From: Echinostoma caproni
Lineage: Eukaryota; Platyhelminthes; Trematoda; Plagiorchiida; Echinostomatidae
Direction: 5' to 3'
Assembly (NCBI GenBank): GCA_900618425.1
Contig: UZAN01039600.1
Location: 1 to 64,000, forward strand
DNA: 64,000 nucleotides
Shown: positions 25,301-37,913 of the stretch, in pieces
How positions within the stretch are numbered: position 1 is the first letter of the stretch
Layout: every line of letters begins with the position of its first letter
The notes under the pieces: model-generated
Databases searched by the model: none
What the model was told of the DNA's origin: nothing
Seen by the model: the letters and a program-made list of their open reading frames with translations, nothing else
Program-made: the position numbers and the translations under genes

Positions 25301-25981
25301 TGTGTGCAGCAACACGTAGGGATCTCATTACTCGGAAGCAGTTGAACATTATGTAATTCGAAGATTTGAACAACTTGATGATAAACACCACGAGTGGCAA
25401 AAACAGATTTCCAGTGTTATTTGAGAAAATAATCTTTTGGAAAAGCATTTTTGCAGCCAAAATTCAACTTTGTCAGTGTGGCTGTAGCAAACTACAGCTT
25501 GCACCGATGAGTAGGCAATTAACGTGAATTGCTGAAACAAACACCACCACTATGCGACACTAATGCTTGGTGGCTTGCAATTGTGTGCCATAAATTCCCC
25601 CGAGCGTTAGGAGACCAACTGGACTTTGCTGTGGCATCTTTCGGGAACTACTAGAGAAAAACAGCTGATAAGAGTTAGTTGGCTTAGGGATATTCCAACC
25701 ATCTGCCCTATGTCTTCTTCTTTCTGTCCTGATTTGCCTGAATCCCAGTCTTACGAAAATTTGCGTTCATGTCTGTTCACCCATCCCCGTTGACATTTTC
25801 GCCTGTGAATAGCACTCAAATTGGCGGATAGTTATTTCCTCGGATACGATTGTTCATTAAATTGACGTACCGGTCATTCAGAAATCTCAACTTAACCTCC
25901 ACTTGCAGACGCCGATTAAATAACTAAACAAACCGAGTCATGATTTGTGATGGAATAAACTGGAAACGATCTAATTTACAG
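22400..25981. other. no recognised feature
   Basis: Many short ORFs on both strands (for example minus-strand frames between 24166 and 25540), none with a domain, a mobile-element signature or paired splice sites that I could support. Confidence 0.5.
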
Positions 25982-26072
25982 TGAATATTACGAACTCGAC
26001 GGGTGGTCGAATGCAGATGATATTGAAACGGCAGTTGAGCAAATGCAGTCGAAATTGTATCCAGCATTCTGA
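25982..26072 (+). CDS. putative terminal exon, unknown protein
   Basis: After the acceptor CGATCTAATTTACAG (one base completes a codon) the frame reads EYYELDGWSNADDIETAVEQ MQSKLYPAF and ends at TGA (26070-26072). It is acidic and amphipathic with a Trp and a Tyr/Phe-rich start, and looks more like real protein than the surrounding chance frames. I do not recognise the family and found no matching upstream exon. It could be the 3' end of a gene whose other exons lie between 22 and 25 kb or farther upstream. Confidence 0.4.
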
Positions 26073-29000
26073 ATGTTTACAACTATTACTTTGGAAAACC
26101 ATATTACAAATTATTCTGGTATGAACAAATTCACGTCAACTTTCAGTTGTTCAGTCTGATCTTTGTTGATCATGCTGGCGGTTTGATTCACACTTTGCAT
26201 TCATTATTCGCTCAGAGTGGAGTTTGAACACTAGTTACCATTTTCAGTCAACTGATTTATTAAAAAGTACGTTGAGCAGCGAAAAAACATGTTTACAATT
26301 TTGGCACGCATATGTACTGTCAAGGAAGTGACATGCTTTCATAAAATGATTTTCTTGACACATTTTAACAATGTAAGTATCGGTCTGTTCCATAAACTAT
26401 CCATAAACCAACTTAATTGTTCGATTATGCTAATCAGGCTACTACTATGTGTCCCCACAAATAGGAATTGACGGGTAAATTATCCAGTGGATACGTTGAC
26501 ACAGCCTTTTAAGTCTATGAATTCCGTGGTTTGTATTTATGCTAATCGTTCTCACGTCTATCACCGTCTCACACACTCCGTCGCACACACACACACTCAT
26601 CTACTCTCACACTGTGCAAAGTTGTGCGGGTGAGTTCGTTGGAACGGAATTCACGAAATCTCACCGACAAATCCAACACGTGTGACTGCGTGTGATTGAG
26701 TGGTGAAAAATCCATGCATCCATCAAAAGTGTCCTATTTGTGCGTGTGTGTTTGGATAGGTGGGTGTGGTTGGCTGTGTGGTTGTGCACACACGTGGACA
26801 TACGAGAATATTGGTAATAGGAAAAAAATGAAACCCAGAAACGGAGCGTGGAAAAGCCCACTTAGTGACGCCATTTACGTCTACAAAGCGGTAATTACGG
26901 TTTCACTGAGAGCGAGAGACAAAAAAGCCCGAGTAAGGTGAGGTTTGTGATCACGTTGATGCGGTTCATCATTGTGCGACAAGAAGCATCTCATCATCCT
27001 CATAATTTTCATTATGTTCATCATTATGCTCAGATTGGCGACTAGCGTCAGACATACGATGTGTGTCCGGTGTTTCTGTATACTCGAATATGCACAAGTG
27101 AAAATCGAAAGCTTTTTCGGAATACTTGCATACTCTCATTACCATATAGGCTACAGTTTCAGTCTCAATTGAAAGTATCATGCGTGTGCAATGCGCAACA
27201 TTCCGGACCGATTGATAATGGATAAGCAGTGCGTTGTGCTTGGTAAAATGAATGATTTCGCTCACCAGGCAAATTTGGAATGAACGAAGCACCGCAGTCT
27301 ACAGAAAGCTCGTTGGATAGTCGTTCGCAGATGGAATAGAACTGCAAATCGTTGCAGTTTTAGTCTGTGAATTATTCCAAATTGCTGATAGTTCATATGC
27401 TTTTTTTAAGTACTGGATGTCCTATAAACGGTAATAACCCAGTAATCAGTTTCAGAAACCAAAATTACTCACTGATCTGAACATGTGCAACAATGTCCGA
27501 ATGATGTCAGACATTATTTTTCGATGTTGTTCCGAAATGGTAAACGGACTTATGGTTATATTCCGTTCTACTCAAAAACACGTTTCATATAGTTTGTAAG
27601 TTCCGTTTTAACGACCTGAGAAACCACTGGTATGATCTGCAATCCATAACAAATCATATTAAAGTATACTGGGCTAAACAACAGATAATTATTCGAAACT
27701 CATCAGACGAAGCGTATTAAGTTGTCTCTGTCACGTAACTGCTTAACCTCCGTAGACTGCTACCACTGTGGCTAGTGTTACGCATTCAGGCAAATGGCAC
27801 TCCCCGGCATGCAATAGTTGAGGGAGGGTTAGTACTGACCACCTTAGAATGAACTTCATGAACCGGGACACCATGGTCTTTCCACTCAAGGACTTCTTGA
27901 CCAACCTAGTCTGTGGTCACAGATGTTGCGTTTTTTTCATGCCTAATACCATGATCAGTGATGATTGTGTATTTCACGTTCCATACAGGTCTTGTTCTAT
28001 ACTCGATCTATACTCGGTATCTTCCCCTTAGTCGTGATCTACGCTTTATTGACGTTCTCTCCAGTTTTTATTGTTTACATAACAATATAAATCGTTTGGG
28101 AAAATTACAGCTTTGATCACGACCACGACTGTGATGAATGAGTTTAACCTTAATAGAGTTGAACAAAATGGCTTATGTGCTCAGGTTGGTTTCATCTTCC
28201 ATTTGAATATCTAAAAATCAGTGATCCGTGAAGCGACTTGCGTACACTGAAACGTGATCATAGGTGTTAAATGCGCAATTTTCTTGTCTTCCATCAATAC
28301 GATCAATGGGTGTATCGATGCATTTATACGATGCCATTCATTCTCATAGGTAAAATGAAACGATTACTGATAATTTATTCGTGTTTAGTTATTTAGAAGT
28401 GTTTTCATTTTGGCATGCATATGTTGGGAAATTCCCCTGACTTCATCAATGTCTTGTATGACGTAAGGTAATATATGTTCGTAATTGCTATCGTGTGCGT
28501 AACAATCTATCTTTATTCGACTCGTTCTGTTGCAATTTACAGAGCTTCGCAAATAAAACGTTTACTTTTTTTTTTAATGCATACATCAAAGAAATTAGGT
28601 TGTTTATCACTGTGTGCGCACTATTGTATGCAACAGGGAAGCGTGCAACTATATGCATTGCATTTGTTTGCTTTCTGCTTGCTGCTCTCTCGGACAAACT
28701 ATGTTGAAAAGTGGATGGAAGTAAAAAATTGAGTAAACCACCAGGGGAGTGCAACACAATGCACGAACAGTACATTTGTGAAAAAACGGAGTAAGCATAA
28801 GAGTACCGCGTCCGGGTTGGAACAGGTTAGCATGTGGATTGTGATTATCATTAAACTGTGAAGGTCGCGAAATAGAAAGGGGCGGGATAATCATTTTGAG
28901 GAATTTCATACTTTCTATTGATCTTGTGATCAATACTTCCCAATTGTTATAAGTGGATCTGCGTGAACACTCGGGCACATCATGGATGAAAAATAATAGT

Positions 29001-29943
29001 TAGTTATACGTTACGGGGAAGCGAGTGTTCACACACGAATACGCACAAAATACTTCGATGCATAACATGACAAATCCATCCATGAATTCTGCAAGGTCGA
29101 CAAAGTGAACTTATTTATACACTTCACTTTATCAAAGACACGGTTGTCGCTTTCGCTCGGTGGAAGTGCACAGACAAACCTACTCTGTGCAGTTTTGCTT
29201 ACTTTTTCTTGAGAACCATCTATTTTATGAAGAGAATTTAGGAGAAACGGGATGCAAAGACGAGTAGAAATAAATCGGGTTAGATCTCGCACGGCGAGTA
29301 TTGATTTTATTCCGGTCTATTCTATGGAACAGCGAATCAAAATGGGCAGACCACACTTGATGCCCAGTTGGCCTCCGTTGTATTTCCCGTATGTCAATCG
29401 GAATTAGAGACAGGGATTGAAAAGACAGGAAAAATGAAAACAACTCATTTTAACCAGTATATTTTGAAAATCATCTGAATATTTTTCTGATATAAAGTCA
29501 TGCAAAACTATCTTTTCGTTGTCATAAGTGAACTTAGTGTTTTGAAGAATGACTCCTTATATTTTGCATCATATAAACGTCGTCTATTGACTTAGATTCA
29601 AAATCCACTCAACCGGGTTTTCCCCGATTCCATCAATATATAGCCGAAATAGAACCTTGATGTCAACTTCCTGTACGAAACTATTGGCAGCGGATGACTT
29701 GCCATGAGTTTAGCCAAGTTGAACGTGGAAGTAAGTGTTACGCTCATTTCGCCTCATGTACTTTGTTTAACATCCGGAATTCAATATGTATTTGAAAAAA
29801 AATTAATTAATTCTCTTTGGTACGAACCATTTGATGCATGCCCCAAATTTCTTCCACTGGAAAGGCTAGGTAAACAGCTCGGAATTATGGGAGAAGTTTA
29901 TCCATAGTGTGTGAAAATTCCCTTTTCGTTTTGCTTCATCAAG
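26073..29943. other. no recognised gene; short CA repeat
   Basis: Includes a short (CA)n tract near 26583-26597. ORFs such as 26969-27292 (minus) and 28488-28978 (minus) lack domains or splice borders. A frame starting with ATG at about 29704 is followed nine codons later by GTAAGTG, which could be a first exon, but nothing supports it further. Confidence 0.45.
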
Positions 29944-30008
29944 CCTGCAACTACTTGGGCAAGATTTACTTAAACTCTGCATGCGCCACACTTTCCAAAT
30001 GGCGAGAG
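29944..30008 (+). other. weak exon candidate
   Basis: A pyrimidine-rich tract (TTCCCTTTTCGTTTTGCTTC then ATCAAG) precedes 65 bases open in one frame, CNYLGKIYLNSACATLSKWRE, followed by GTAGGTG. It is phase 1 in and 0 out. It is short and unsupported by a neighbour in matching phase. Confidence 0.25.
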
Positions 30009-33000
30009 GTAGGTGAAGTGAATAGACTGGATTTTGCTACAGCTCAAAGTAAATATGTTGACTTATCCGGAATGGATCGTATAACGTCAGTAATGTAAAC
30101 CTAAAATCATAACACTACTTTGGTGCCTATTGCAATTTAGGAATCAATAAACTTTACGCATGGAAGATACAAAAGAGATTGCAGATGTTTGAATAAATCT
30201 GGTTACGCAACGACACTCACCCAATGTCATGCTCAGGGCAAATGAATCAATAATAAGCAGTATTAACTATATAGTATCACCAATGATAGTTTGTTTTGGC
30301 ACATAACGTGCTTTGCCGATTAGAATTTCTCACGTTTTTATTTGTTGAAGCAGTGTACCTTCCAAATCGGTCACTGTTGATACAGTGTAATTCGTCCATA
30401 CATCGTGTAAAACGCACTGTTTGAACAGACTGACGTTATTGTTTTGTGGCACAAGGAACGAGCGTTTCCCAGCTAATTGATTCTGTTTTTTCTTCTAGTT
30501 CCACCCTTGTAGTGGAAACATTACTTGAATAATTGCGTCCTTCATAACGTATCTTCATTACTGGTCCGGATGTGTTTAAATAAACGGTCAAAAAGCACAC
30601 AACAACAAACTCAGTAGTTGTGATAAAACAGGGAACAGATTTGCGTTTATATATAACCTCAGCTACTTAATGCCCTAGTCAACACAATCACATTCGTGTG
30701 GAACATTGGTAAGAATGTATAAATGATATATTATAAATTCATCTAGTTTGGATCGGTTCACTGACTGGGCTCAAGATTGATGCCAATCAGAACACATATG
30801 GGTTTAACATAGACAGAGGTGTCTCAATTATTGACAGTAAGATGACATTATCACCGTTTAGGAAATCCAGTTGACTGGGAATGGTCACGGGAACGTGGCG
30901 AAACTGAATCGGTTACGATGAACGCCAACAGCCTTAACCATTGTATGCGTTCGTAGTCCAACTGCCATCAATGGAACGATTAGAACTTTCAGATATTGAG
31001 AAACATTCAATCCTGATCGGTTGAGCGTAAAGTCTTAAATCAATGATCAGTAAAGCATTGTTGCTGCCCAAAATCTCAGAATTTCTAAATATTTGTTCTC
31101 TTGTACACTATGAACAGCTGACGATCGACTTATCTAAGCATCAGTGCATAATCACTTGAATTATTCTATCATCCTTATGAATGGTATCAACAAAGAAAAG
31201 TTATGCATTTTATAACAGTGAACTGCAAGTGATACAGAAGAACTTGGTAACAATTTCGTTATGAGGTGAAAATTTAGGGCAATTCTCAAAGTAAAGATAT
31301 CTTTGAGGAAGTTTTTATAGTGTTCTCATTTCCGGCTCTGTCTATCTGACTGGTTTTCTCCGTACAACCTACTTTTGATCAATAAATCTGTCTCCTTCAA
31401 TCCATAGCTTTTTCTCCACTGCATCTTTGGAACATATGCCTCTGTCTCTGCACAGCAGACAGTGTGTCAGATTAGGTGTGTCTGTGTACCGGTCAATTCA
31501 TGTGACTTTTCGATTTGATCTCCTCGAAACGCTGCCTAAACGCCAATTTATATAGAGCACTGTAAATGACATTTGACTGCTGCCTTTTGCCAAAAACTGA
31601 AGCTTATCATATGGTCAAATCCCAGTCAGATTACTTTATTACAGTTTTACAGAACTTCTATGTGGTATCGAATGTTTCATCACGACGTTTGCCTCTCAAT
31701 ATTGTAAAATATACAGTTCTGATAACAAGCAAGGAATACATAAATAACGAATAGGCAAGTTGCGGAAAATTATGCGATTTTCCTAGAATATTCAATGAAT
31801 GTTTGTGAAACACGTAATCAGTTGGAAGAGACAGTTTTTCACCTCCATGGTCCTAATCTAAAAATCAGAAAATCGTGTTTGCAAATGGTATATATATATA
31901 AGTTTTGGCCTTGGGTGAGTTAATATTAGAGACTCAATCGTAACCATATAAAAGACCAGATCAAGTTTTTTTTGACACTTCTACTGGGGATTTTAGTCTA
32001 TATTCTTCAGACACCTTTACGACAGACCCACAAACAACGATGAAAGAGTAAATATTACCCTTCAAAATATTTTTGTACAGAAGTCAACCGCTTTTGCTCA
32101 TCCAGTTGCAAGATGGCTTTAGAAGTAGAAGCTATCATCCGGTGTGGTAGAGATAATTAGATTATTCGGATTCGAGTTCATTAGTAGATCACGAATGCAA
32201 TTTGTGTTGTCTGGACAGATGGATTTAAACAAATGGTCTACCACTAGTTCCAGTGTAGGTAGCCGTCTTGTCACTTTACATCCTTCCAGATGGACCCCTG
32301 ACGACTGGACTGATCGTTTCTTATTATCTGAAAGTCTAATGGATAGAACTAATTGAATTTGACAGTGTCTATCCACAATTTTGACACATAAACCAAAGTA
32401 TCATTAGTGTTTGGAAGATTCGTCTAATAAACATGAAGTGATTCCTTGCCTATTTTATACAGTTCATTTGAATCGCGGTACTTTAACGAAATCGAATAAT
32501 TTTTGGTCACAACGTCTGGCATCAATCAGACATTAGATCTTTTTGATGAGGCATGGTGGTTGGCCCACACATTTTATCAGGTTAGGAAACATGATTGATT
32601 GTGAAATACTAAAAGGACTGTTCCAATGATTCCATTTGAATCAAGTTATTTCATCTTTATTTTTACGCTGATATTACTCTGTTCGGAAACCAGAAGTATG
32701 CGTCAATAGAGAACCAAAGTAAACCCATTTCTTAGTGAACTTCTCTGCTATTGTTCCCTTTCAGATGATTTTTGGTGCTTTCGAGCGTTGCAAAAAAAGC
32801 TCAGCTGGCCCCTTTCAGCACGTTTCTTGCACTGGTGGAACACAGTCACGCATGGTTCAGATTGACGCCTTGAAGGGTTTTGAGGGTTTTATTTTCGTTC
32901 TAGCCGTTGTAGTGCAATTTCATCAGACCGCTTTTCACGGACTGTCATTAATTCAGGTCACCAAGTGACCTTCTTACTCTCATTTACGTGAACTACGTGC

Positions 33001-33309
33001 TGTATAGATCAAACAAACAAAGTTTGAAAGTTCGGAAACGCCGTAGGTGGAAATATGATACTAATCTATTGGGAGCACAGTTTCCCCGCAGAGAATATTG
33101 ATTCGCTTACAGACGGTACAGAATAACATTTGTCAAATGATTACGCTGCTTTGATTTCCTGATATGATTTAGGAAACCGTTGATCGATGTTTATTGTACA
33201 AATGTCAGTTAACATGATTAAAACATAATTTATCAATACAGGTTTTGAGTGATTCACAGTTTACTCATAAACTCATTATGATAACTGTACACACTGGACT
33301 CAAATGACG
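30009..33309. other. no recognised gene
   Basis: AT-rich DNA with short ORFs. One stretch at 32765-32956 is open after a good acceptor (TTGTTCCCTTTCAG), but its donor (GTCACC) is poor and the protein is not recognised. Confidence 0.45.
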
Positions 33310-33510
33310 TTGTGAAAGACTACAGTGACCGACATAAACAAGTATATTGGGTATCGAAGACGTGGCTGACGAGCCTGGGTTTTCGCTCCTGGTTCGAACG
33401 TTCTGAGTTCGAGTTGCGGATAGTTTTTCGACGTCCTCACCGCTTACCACACAGCACAAAAGAAACAGCTTTCCATTTGGTTTTGGTGAAAATACAGCCC
33501 AGTTTCCTCA
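33310..33510 (+). repeat. possible short interspersed repeat with B-box-like sequence
   Basis: Contains CTGGTTCGAACG, resembling the B box of an RNA polymerase III internal promoter. About 30 bases upstream is TGGCTGACGAG, vaguely A-box-like. The segment is GC-richer than its surroundings. It may be a SINE or part of a larger element. No target duplications were found. Confidence 0.25.
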
Positions 33511-33889
33511 CAAACCAAGGATGCGTTTGAACTTGTGACGATCGATAACTTTTGTGTTATAATTATTAGCCATGGTTAGCCTTGACAGATATTGAAACAA
33601 TCGTTTGAAGATAAGAGGTTTGTTATGATGATTTCATTTAATTTAGATGATGTGACGGAACATTTGCGAATCAGCTCGACGGTCTCTTCCCATGAAACAA
33701 AAAAATCCGTACCGTTGGCCTTCTTTGAAAACTTTTACCAGTAAAATTGTTCCGGAGTAAAAATAATCACTAAACTGTACAATAAGGCTCTATTTTCTGA
33801 CCCCTTTAGGAAGATCGCTACAATTATACCGACGAGTTAGTTATCGGATCTTCATCAAGTATTGCGTTTTTGCCATGAAATTATTGGGT

Positions 33890-35350
33890 TAGTTTGGGAA
33901 TAGTAGATGGTTACAAATATATATGCATAGAGAGAGAATTAGATAATAAGAATGCAAAATATTCTCATAAGATGTTTTCTATTGATGTTGATTCACAGTT
34001 TACAAACGTTCCTCTCCATGAAACAGTAGACATTTTATGTTATCTTATCATTTCAATGAATATTCACCTTCTTATTTCCCTTGATTATTTAAAAGATCTT
34101 ATCATTGTTTGCACTGAGAACATACGTTTTGAATTTGAAGGTACAGCGCATGGACAAATTGACGGCGTAGCAATGAGCAGTCTCTTAGGCCCAGAATTAG
34201 GCGATGTATTTCTAGGAGTGGTTGAAAGACAGTTGAATATTTCAACGGGTGTTTTGTACAAACGTTATGTTGATGATATTTTGATTTTTACCGACTCTGA
34301 GCATGTTAACACCATTTCACTAATTTTTAATACTATTCATCCCAATCTCTCTGTTTCCAATGAGGAAAAGGACGATTGTTTGGATTTTTTACATATAAAA
34401 ATCAGGAGGCGGTCAGACGGAACCTCGCAAAGATTAGTCTACCGGAAGACTACACGGAGTGGACAATATTTACAATTTGCCAGTTTCGCTCCTGTGGCTC
34501 ACAAAAGAGGTCTGGTGAAGACTCTATTCCATCGCGCCAGGAAAATATATGCTCGCCTGACACTGTCCAAGAAGAAGAGGTCTTTTTCTGCGAGGACGCT
34601 ACTGGATAATGGCTATCCAGGGAAATTTGTTGATATGCGTAGCAGACGAAAGAAATCGGTTGATCTCGCCTGCGAAGGGCCGAAGAAGAGAGTCTTCCTC
34701 AGACTCGCCTTTAAAGGTGATCATATAATGAACGGCGTGCGTCAAAAGCTCAAGGCGGCACTGTGTCGAACGTTCCCTGCCGCACAAATTCGATTGATAC
34801 CGTATACCCAAGGACTTCGTTTAGACAATCGAAAACAGAACCAGCCGAACAATTCTGCTTCACATATCGTCTATCAGTTCACCTGCAGTTGCGGTGACAC
34901 TTACATCGGCAGAACGAATCGGCCCCTGGCACAACGGATGTCTGAATACATTCCCAAATGGCTGGTACAATCGATGGCGCAACGAAGTCTTAGAGGTCAA
35001 ACCGATAGGAGAAATCCAGGGTCATCAATCGCAGAACATTTCATGGAAACTGGACACATCGTTGACCCACAAATGTCGTTCAAGCCATTATTACGTAACT
35101 TGAACCCCAGGATTTTGGCGTTTAGCGAGGTAATGCTAATCAAGTTACGTAACCCAACATTAAGTGCACAAAAGTTTCTTACTCAATCAGTCAAACTGTC
35201 ATGGACCTGATTTCCCATCCCACTCTCTGCCCCAATTCCCTGACTATTGTCCGTTTTACCACTGTAGTTATCAAAACTTGCTTGTATAAATACCAGATTG
35301 TTATACGTTGTAGAGACTGAAGAGATTAAAATAAATGTTAACATCTCACA
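33890..35350 (+). mobile_element. Penelope-like element, 5'-truncated, best-preserved copy
   Basis: Carries the RT plus GIY-YIG reading frame described at 33894-35210 and about 140 bases of 3' sequence with AATAAA-like motifs (TTAAAATAAATG). The 5' part encoding the N-terminal domain and RT motifs upstream of motif A is absent or too degraded to read. Boundaries are approximate. No flanking pseudo-LTR or target duplication was identified. Confidence 0.85.
33894..35210 (+). CDS. Penelope-like reverse transcriptase with GIY-YIG endonuclease, 5'-truncated
   Basis: A 438-codon uninterrupted frame. It is open from 33879 but has no proper start: the first in-frame ATG (33972, residue 27) already lies in RT motif A (MFSIDVDSQFTNVPLHETV), so the N-terminus is lost. 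Visible RT motifs are B (DGVAMSSLLGPELGDVFLG, about residues 89-107), C with the catalytic YVDD (residues 125-128), and the following LDFLHIKI and SGQYLQFASFAPVAHKRGL blocks. A basic linker leads to CSCGDTYIGRTNRPLAQRMS (TYIG at residues 336-339) and to SSIAEHFMETGH, the GIY-YIG nuclease with its later conserved Glu/His region. Such proteins nick the target and copy RNA at the break. Catalytic residues are intact. It has changes at usually conserved spots (SS instead of GSP in motif B). Confidence 0.9.
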   Translation: MGIVDGYKYICIERELDNKNAKYSHKMFSIDVDSQFTNVPLHETVDILCYLIISMNIHLLISLDYLKDLIIVCTENIRFEFEGTAHGQIDGVAMSSLLGPELGDVFLGVVERQLNISTGVLYKRYVDDILIFTDSEHVNTISLIFNTIHPNLSVSNEEKDDCLDFLHIKIRRRSDGTSQRLVYRKTTRSGQYLQFASFAPVAHKRGLVKTLFHRARKIYARLTLSKKKRSFSARTLLDNGYPGKFVDMRSRRKKSVDLACEGPKKRVFLRLAFKGDHIMNGVRQKLKAALCRTFPAAQIRLIPYTQGLRLDNRKQNQPNNSASHIVYQFTCSCGDTYIGRTNRPLAQRMSEYIPKWLVQSMAQRSLRGQTDRRNPGSSIAEHFMETGHIVDPQMSFKPLLRNLNPRILAFSEVMLIKLRNPTLSAQKFLTQSVKLSWT

Positions 35351-36129
35351 GTATTTGTCTTCTATCTGTTCTAACGAATAAGAATACAATCTTTTGAATA
35401 ATCCATGAATATCAAGTACAATTCCATGTGGAATTCTGTGTTCAAAATATATCAAAGAGGGGAACAAACGTTCACAGAGATATAACGGAAAATAATGTGA
35501 ATGCATTATTTTAGCTACATCATCGCGGACTATGACTCTAACTGTGAGTGTTTTCGCACCTGAAATTCAAGAGTGGCAAAATACAATCTGTGGTAGACGT
35601 TTACCTACTTAGCTCGATAATAATACACGTAGCGAAACCCTTTTTCGTCGGGTATTTTAATATATTACACACTTGTTGGAATCAAGACCGAGGGTCAAAA
35701 CCACTCTTAAAGAACAGTCTGCATAACAGTAAAATGCATCAATCAATTGATCAGTTCAATTTATATTAAAAAATAATCCAGAGCTTTTGATTAGCATGAC
35801 GTGGAACGATGGGGCAAAAAAGAGCAATCCATTGGAAGCCGGTTTCCAGTTTACCGGAACATCCGGGGGCCTCGTAGGGTGTTTTTGCAAATCTGGATCG
35901 ATTGACTCATTAAAGGAATGACGACTTATACATTTCACGGCTTTGTGTACTGCTCTGAATGATAATGATTCATTTTGTTTGTTTTTGTAAGAATGAATTG
36001 GGGGGGGGGGCAAAACTGAGGTGCTGCTGCACATTATGAGATCACAGGAACGACGCTGGAACTCTAGGCGACAGTTTTGTGACACCAGTCTTCTGAGATG
36101 AAAGGTTGGTGACAGTATTAACACTGAAT
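35351..36129. other. no recognised gene; 11-base poly(G) at 36000-36010
   Basis: Short ORFs only. The G11 run is a simple-sequence tract in otherwise AT-rich DNA. Confidence 0.5.
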
Positions 36130-36505
36130 TACAATGATGGTCAGGGTCTTACGTCGTTTGAGACATCAAAATAAAGTCTCCCTGAATTCGACAGTAAGGG
36201 TAAAGTATAACCTCAGAGAGTGCAGCCTTTCCATTAAGGTCATGGAATGCATTCCCTTGAACATCTTAATGACCATACTTGTAGACATCCCAAAAACGTA
36301 TGATCGTGTCACAGCAATGGATTCACGCTTGAATGATGTACTCTATGGCGGTCGACTATTTGCACACCCCTCGAACTTTTCAACACAGAATGCCGTTATA
36401 GCGTCACAAAGAGTATACAAACTTCAGGCTTCTAGTACGGAACACGAAACAGTGCCGAAAAACCTCACGGAATCGCTTCGGCACCTCATGGCGCATAATT
36501 TTTAG
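36130..36505 (-). mobile_element. CR1-like LINE C-terminal relic
   Basis: The plus-strand sequence around 36160-36300 aligns by eye with 50480-50610 in the CR1-like copy: ATCAAAATAAAGTCTCC parallels GTCAAAATCAAGTCTCC, and ATGGAATGCATTCCCTTGA parallels AGGTAATGCAATCCCTTGA at matching spacing. In the other copy this encodes the end of the LINE ORF2 ('MVKGLHYLTYKKRLRSLGLY' on the minus strand). Here the frame is heavily decayed. The open plus-strand frame of 123 codons across it is probably antisense chance. Confidence 0.6.
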
Positions 36506-37913
36506 CCACTGCTTGTGGTTCACTGACCACGTTAGAACTCTGTGTATTGGTTAATTATCCTGGGAAAAAAATTCCGGCACGTGAAATTAGTGAGGGAAGC
36601 AGCCTGATGTATATTTAGCACTTGATCATGGGGAGCACTTTTCAAAGTGCAAGAGAAGACCGATCAGGCAAGAGAAAAATCCTCAATCCCTAGCCCACTG
36701 AGGTATAGAATATTTTGGGAGCATGCATCCTTCAATAGTGTCATTTGAAAATATCGAGTAGCTTCGTAGATAAATTGCACTAAATGTTGCTGATGCCTAG
36801 GGGAAAAACATTAAACAAAGGTATATAATAACAGTCAGTGCTGTGCTAGAGATTCGGTACCGTGCATCATTTAACTAAGGATGTAACCAACGCAGAATCT
36901 AGTAAAATACTTTCACTTTATTAATCGTCAATGTATAAAAAATCGCTTTTTAGGTAAAAAAAGTTCCTTATGGAATGTTTTACTAGTCGCTCATTTTTCG
37001 TGGAAAGAACCCTTGTTAAACTGGATAATCGGGTGATTATGAAACTGCAAAGGCTAAAGTGTCCTCAACCCAATATCCAATCAAAGTAAGAGGGTATTTT
37101 ACAAAGCTTATAATGCAATGTAGACAGATGATTATTTTAAGTTGAATTTGAAAGCAAACATTGTTACCAAAAAGTAGGTAAACTCAGATGAGTTATTATA
37201 TAGCTCTCATAGCCAAGTGTTATTGCAAACCGGACTTTAAAATTTATTTATTCATACAGTCAGGCACTCCAGATAACTCAAGTGACGACCTTGGATTCCT
37301 GACCACGCCTTGTCACCGATCGATAAGTTGAGTGACCCATAATGGACCTGCAAACCCTTTGTTGTTCGAGGTCGACCACGCCCAGCGGGTGGTTATCGGA
37401 AAGCACATCCGAGTTTCCTGTAAGTGTGTTGGCTCTTGAGTTAGTGCTTCCCCTGTATATCATTTAGTATACTCAGGAATACAAGTCTTCATCTGCCTGC
37501 AGTGTTACAACCGATATAACAGAGTGTGACATAATTGAGGAACTCTACCAAAATTGTATTACCATTTACATGGCATATGAAAAAACGAGTGCAAATAACT
37601 GATTATTAAAAGCAATTTTAAAATAAGAAGTTTAACGAACTGGTCAATATTTTTTTGTTGTATGATCACAACAAATATTTCTACCAAAATAATTCATTTT
37701 CTTTGAATATATATATGAAATAAAAGTCAAATCAAGTCAAGTCAAACTAAGTTTTATGCCCCCAAAGGGTGAATTTACAGCGATTTTCACGAGAACTCAG
37801 TGAAAGTGGGAACGCAGTGCGAAAGTGCGCGAGAGGGCTGAACAAAATTGACAGTGTACTGGGAGCGAGAAGATGATAGTAATAGTTTAAGAAATTAATC
37901 AATTAATTAACTC
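36506..37913. other. no recognised gene; possible LINE 3' tail near 37720-37850
   Basis: The stretch AAAGTCAAATCAAGTCAAGT near 37724 is a short tandem repeat like the GTCAAAGTCAAAG tail of the CR1-like copy at about 50060, and is followed by GC-richer sequence. It may be the 3' end of another minus-strand LINE. Confidence 0.35.

Noticed and set aside
24166..25540. Cluster of minus-strand ORFs as a gene
   Set aside because: The frames overlap one another, show no domain or splice pairs and look like chance openings.
32735..32968. 77-codon ORF with a good acceptor at 32764
   Set aside because: The donor (GTCACC) is poor, there is no recognised domain and no phase-compatible partner.
35183..35506. 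107-codon minus-strand ORF
   Set aside because: It overlaps the end and 3' flank of the Penelope-like frame in antisense, with no domain.
36134..36505. 123-codon plus-strand ORF as a gene
   Set aside because: The DNA aligns with the antisense of the CR1-like C-terminal region at 50.5-50.8 kb, so it is probably a chance frame on a LINE relic.
36640..36655. GCACTTTTCAAAGTGC inverted repeat as a terminator or regulatory hairpin
   Set aside because: Short palindromes of this size are expected by chance. No element or gene end is adjacent.
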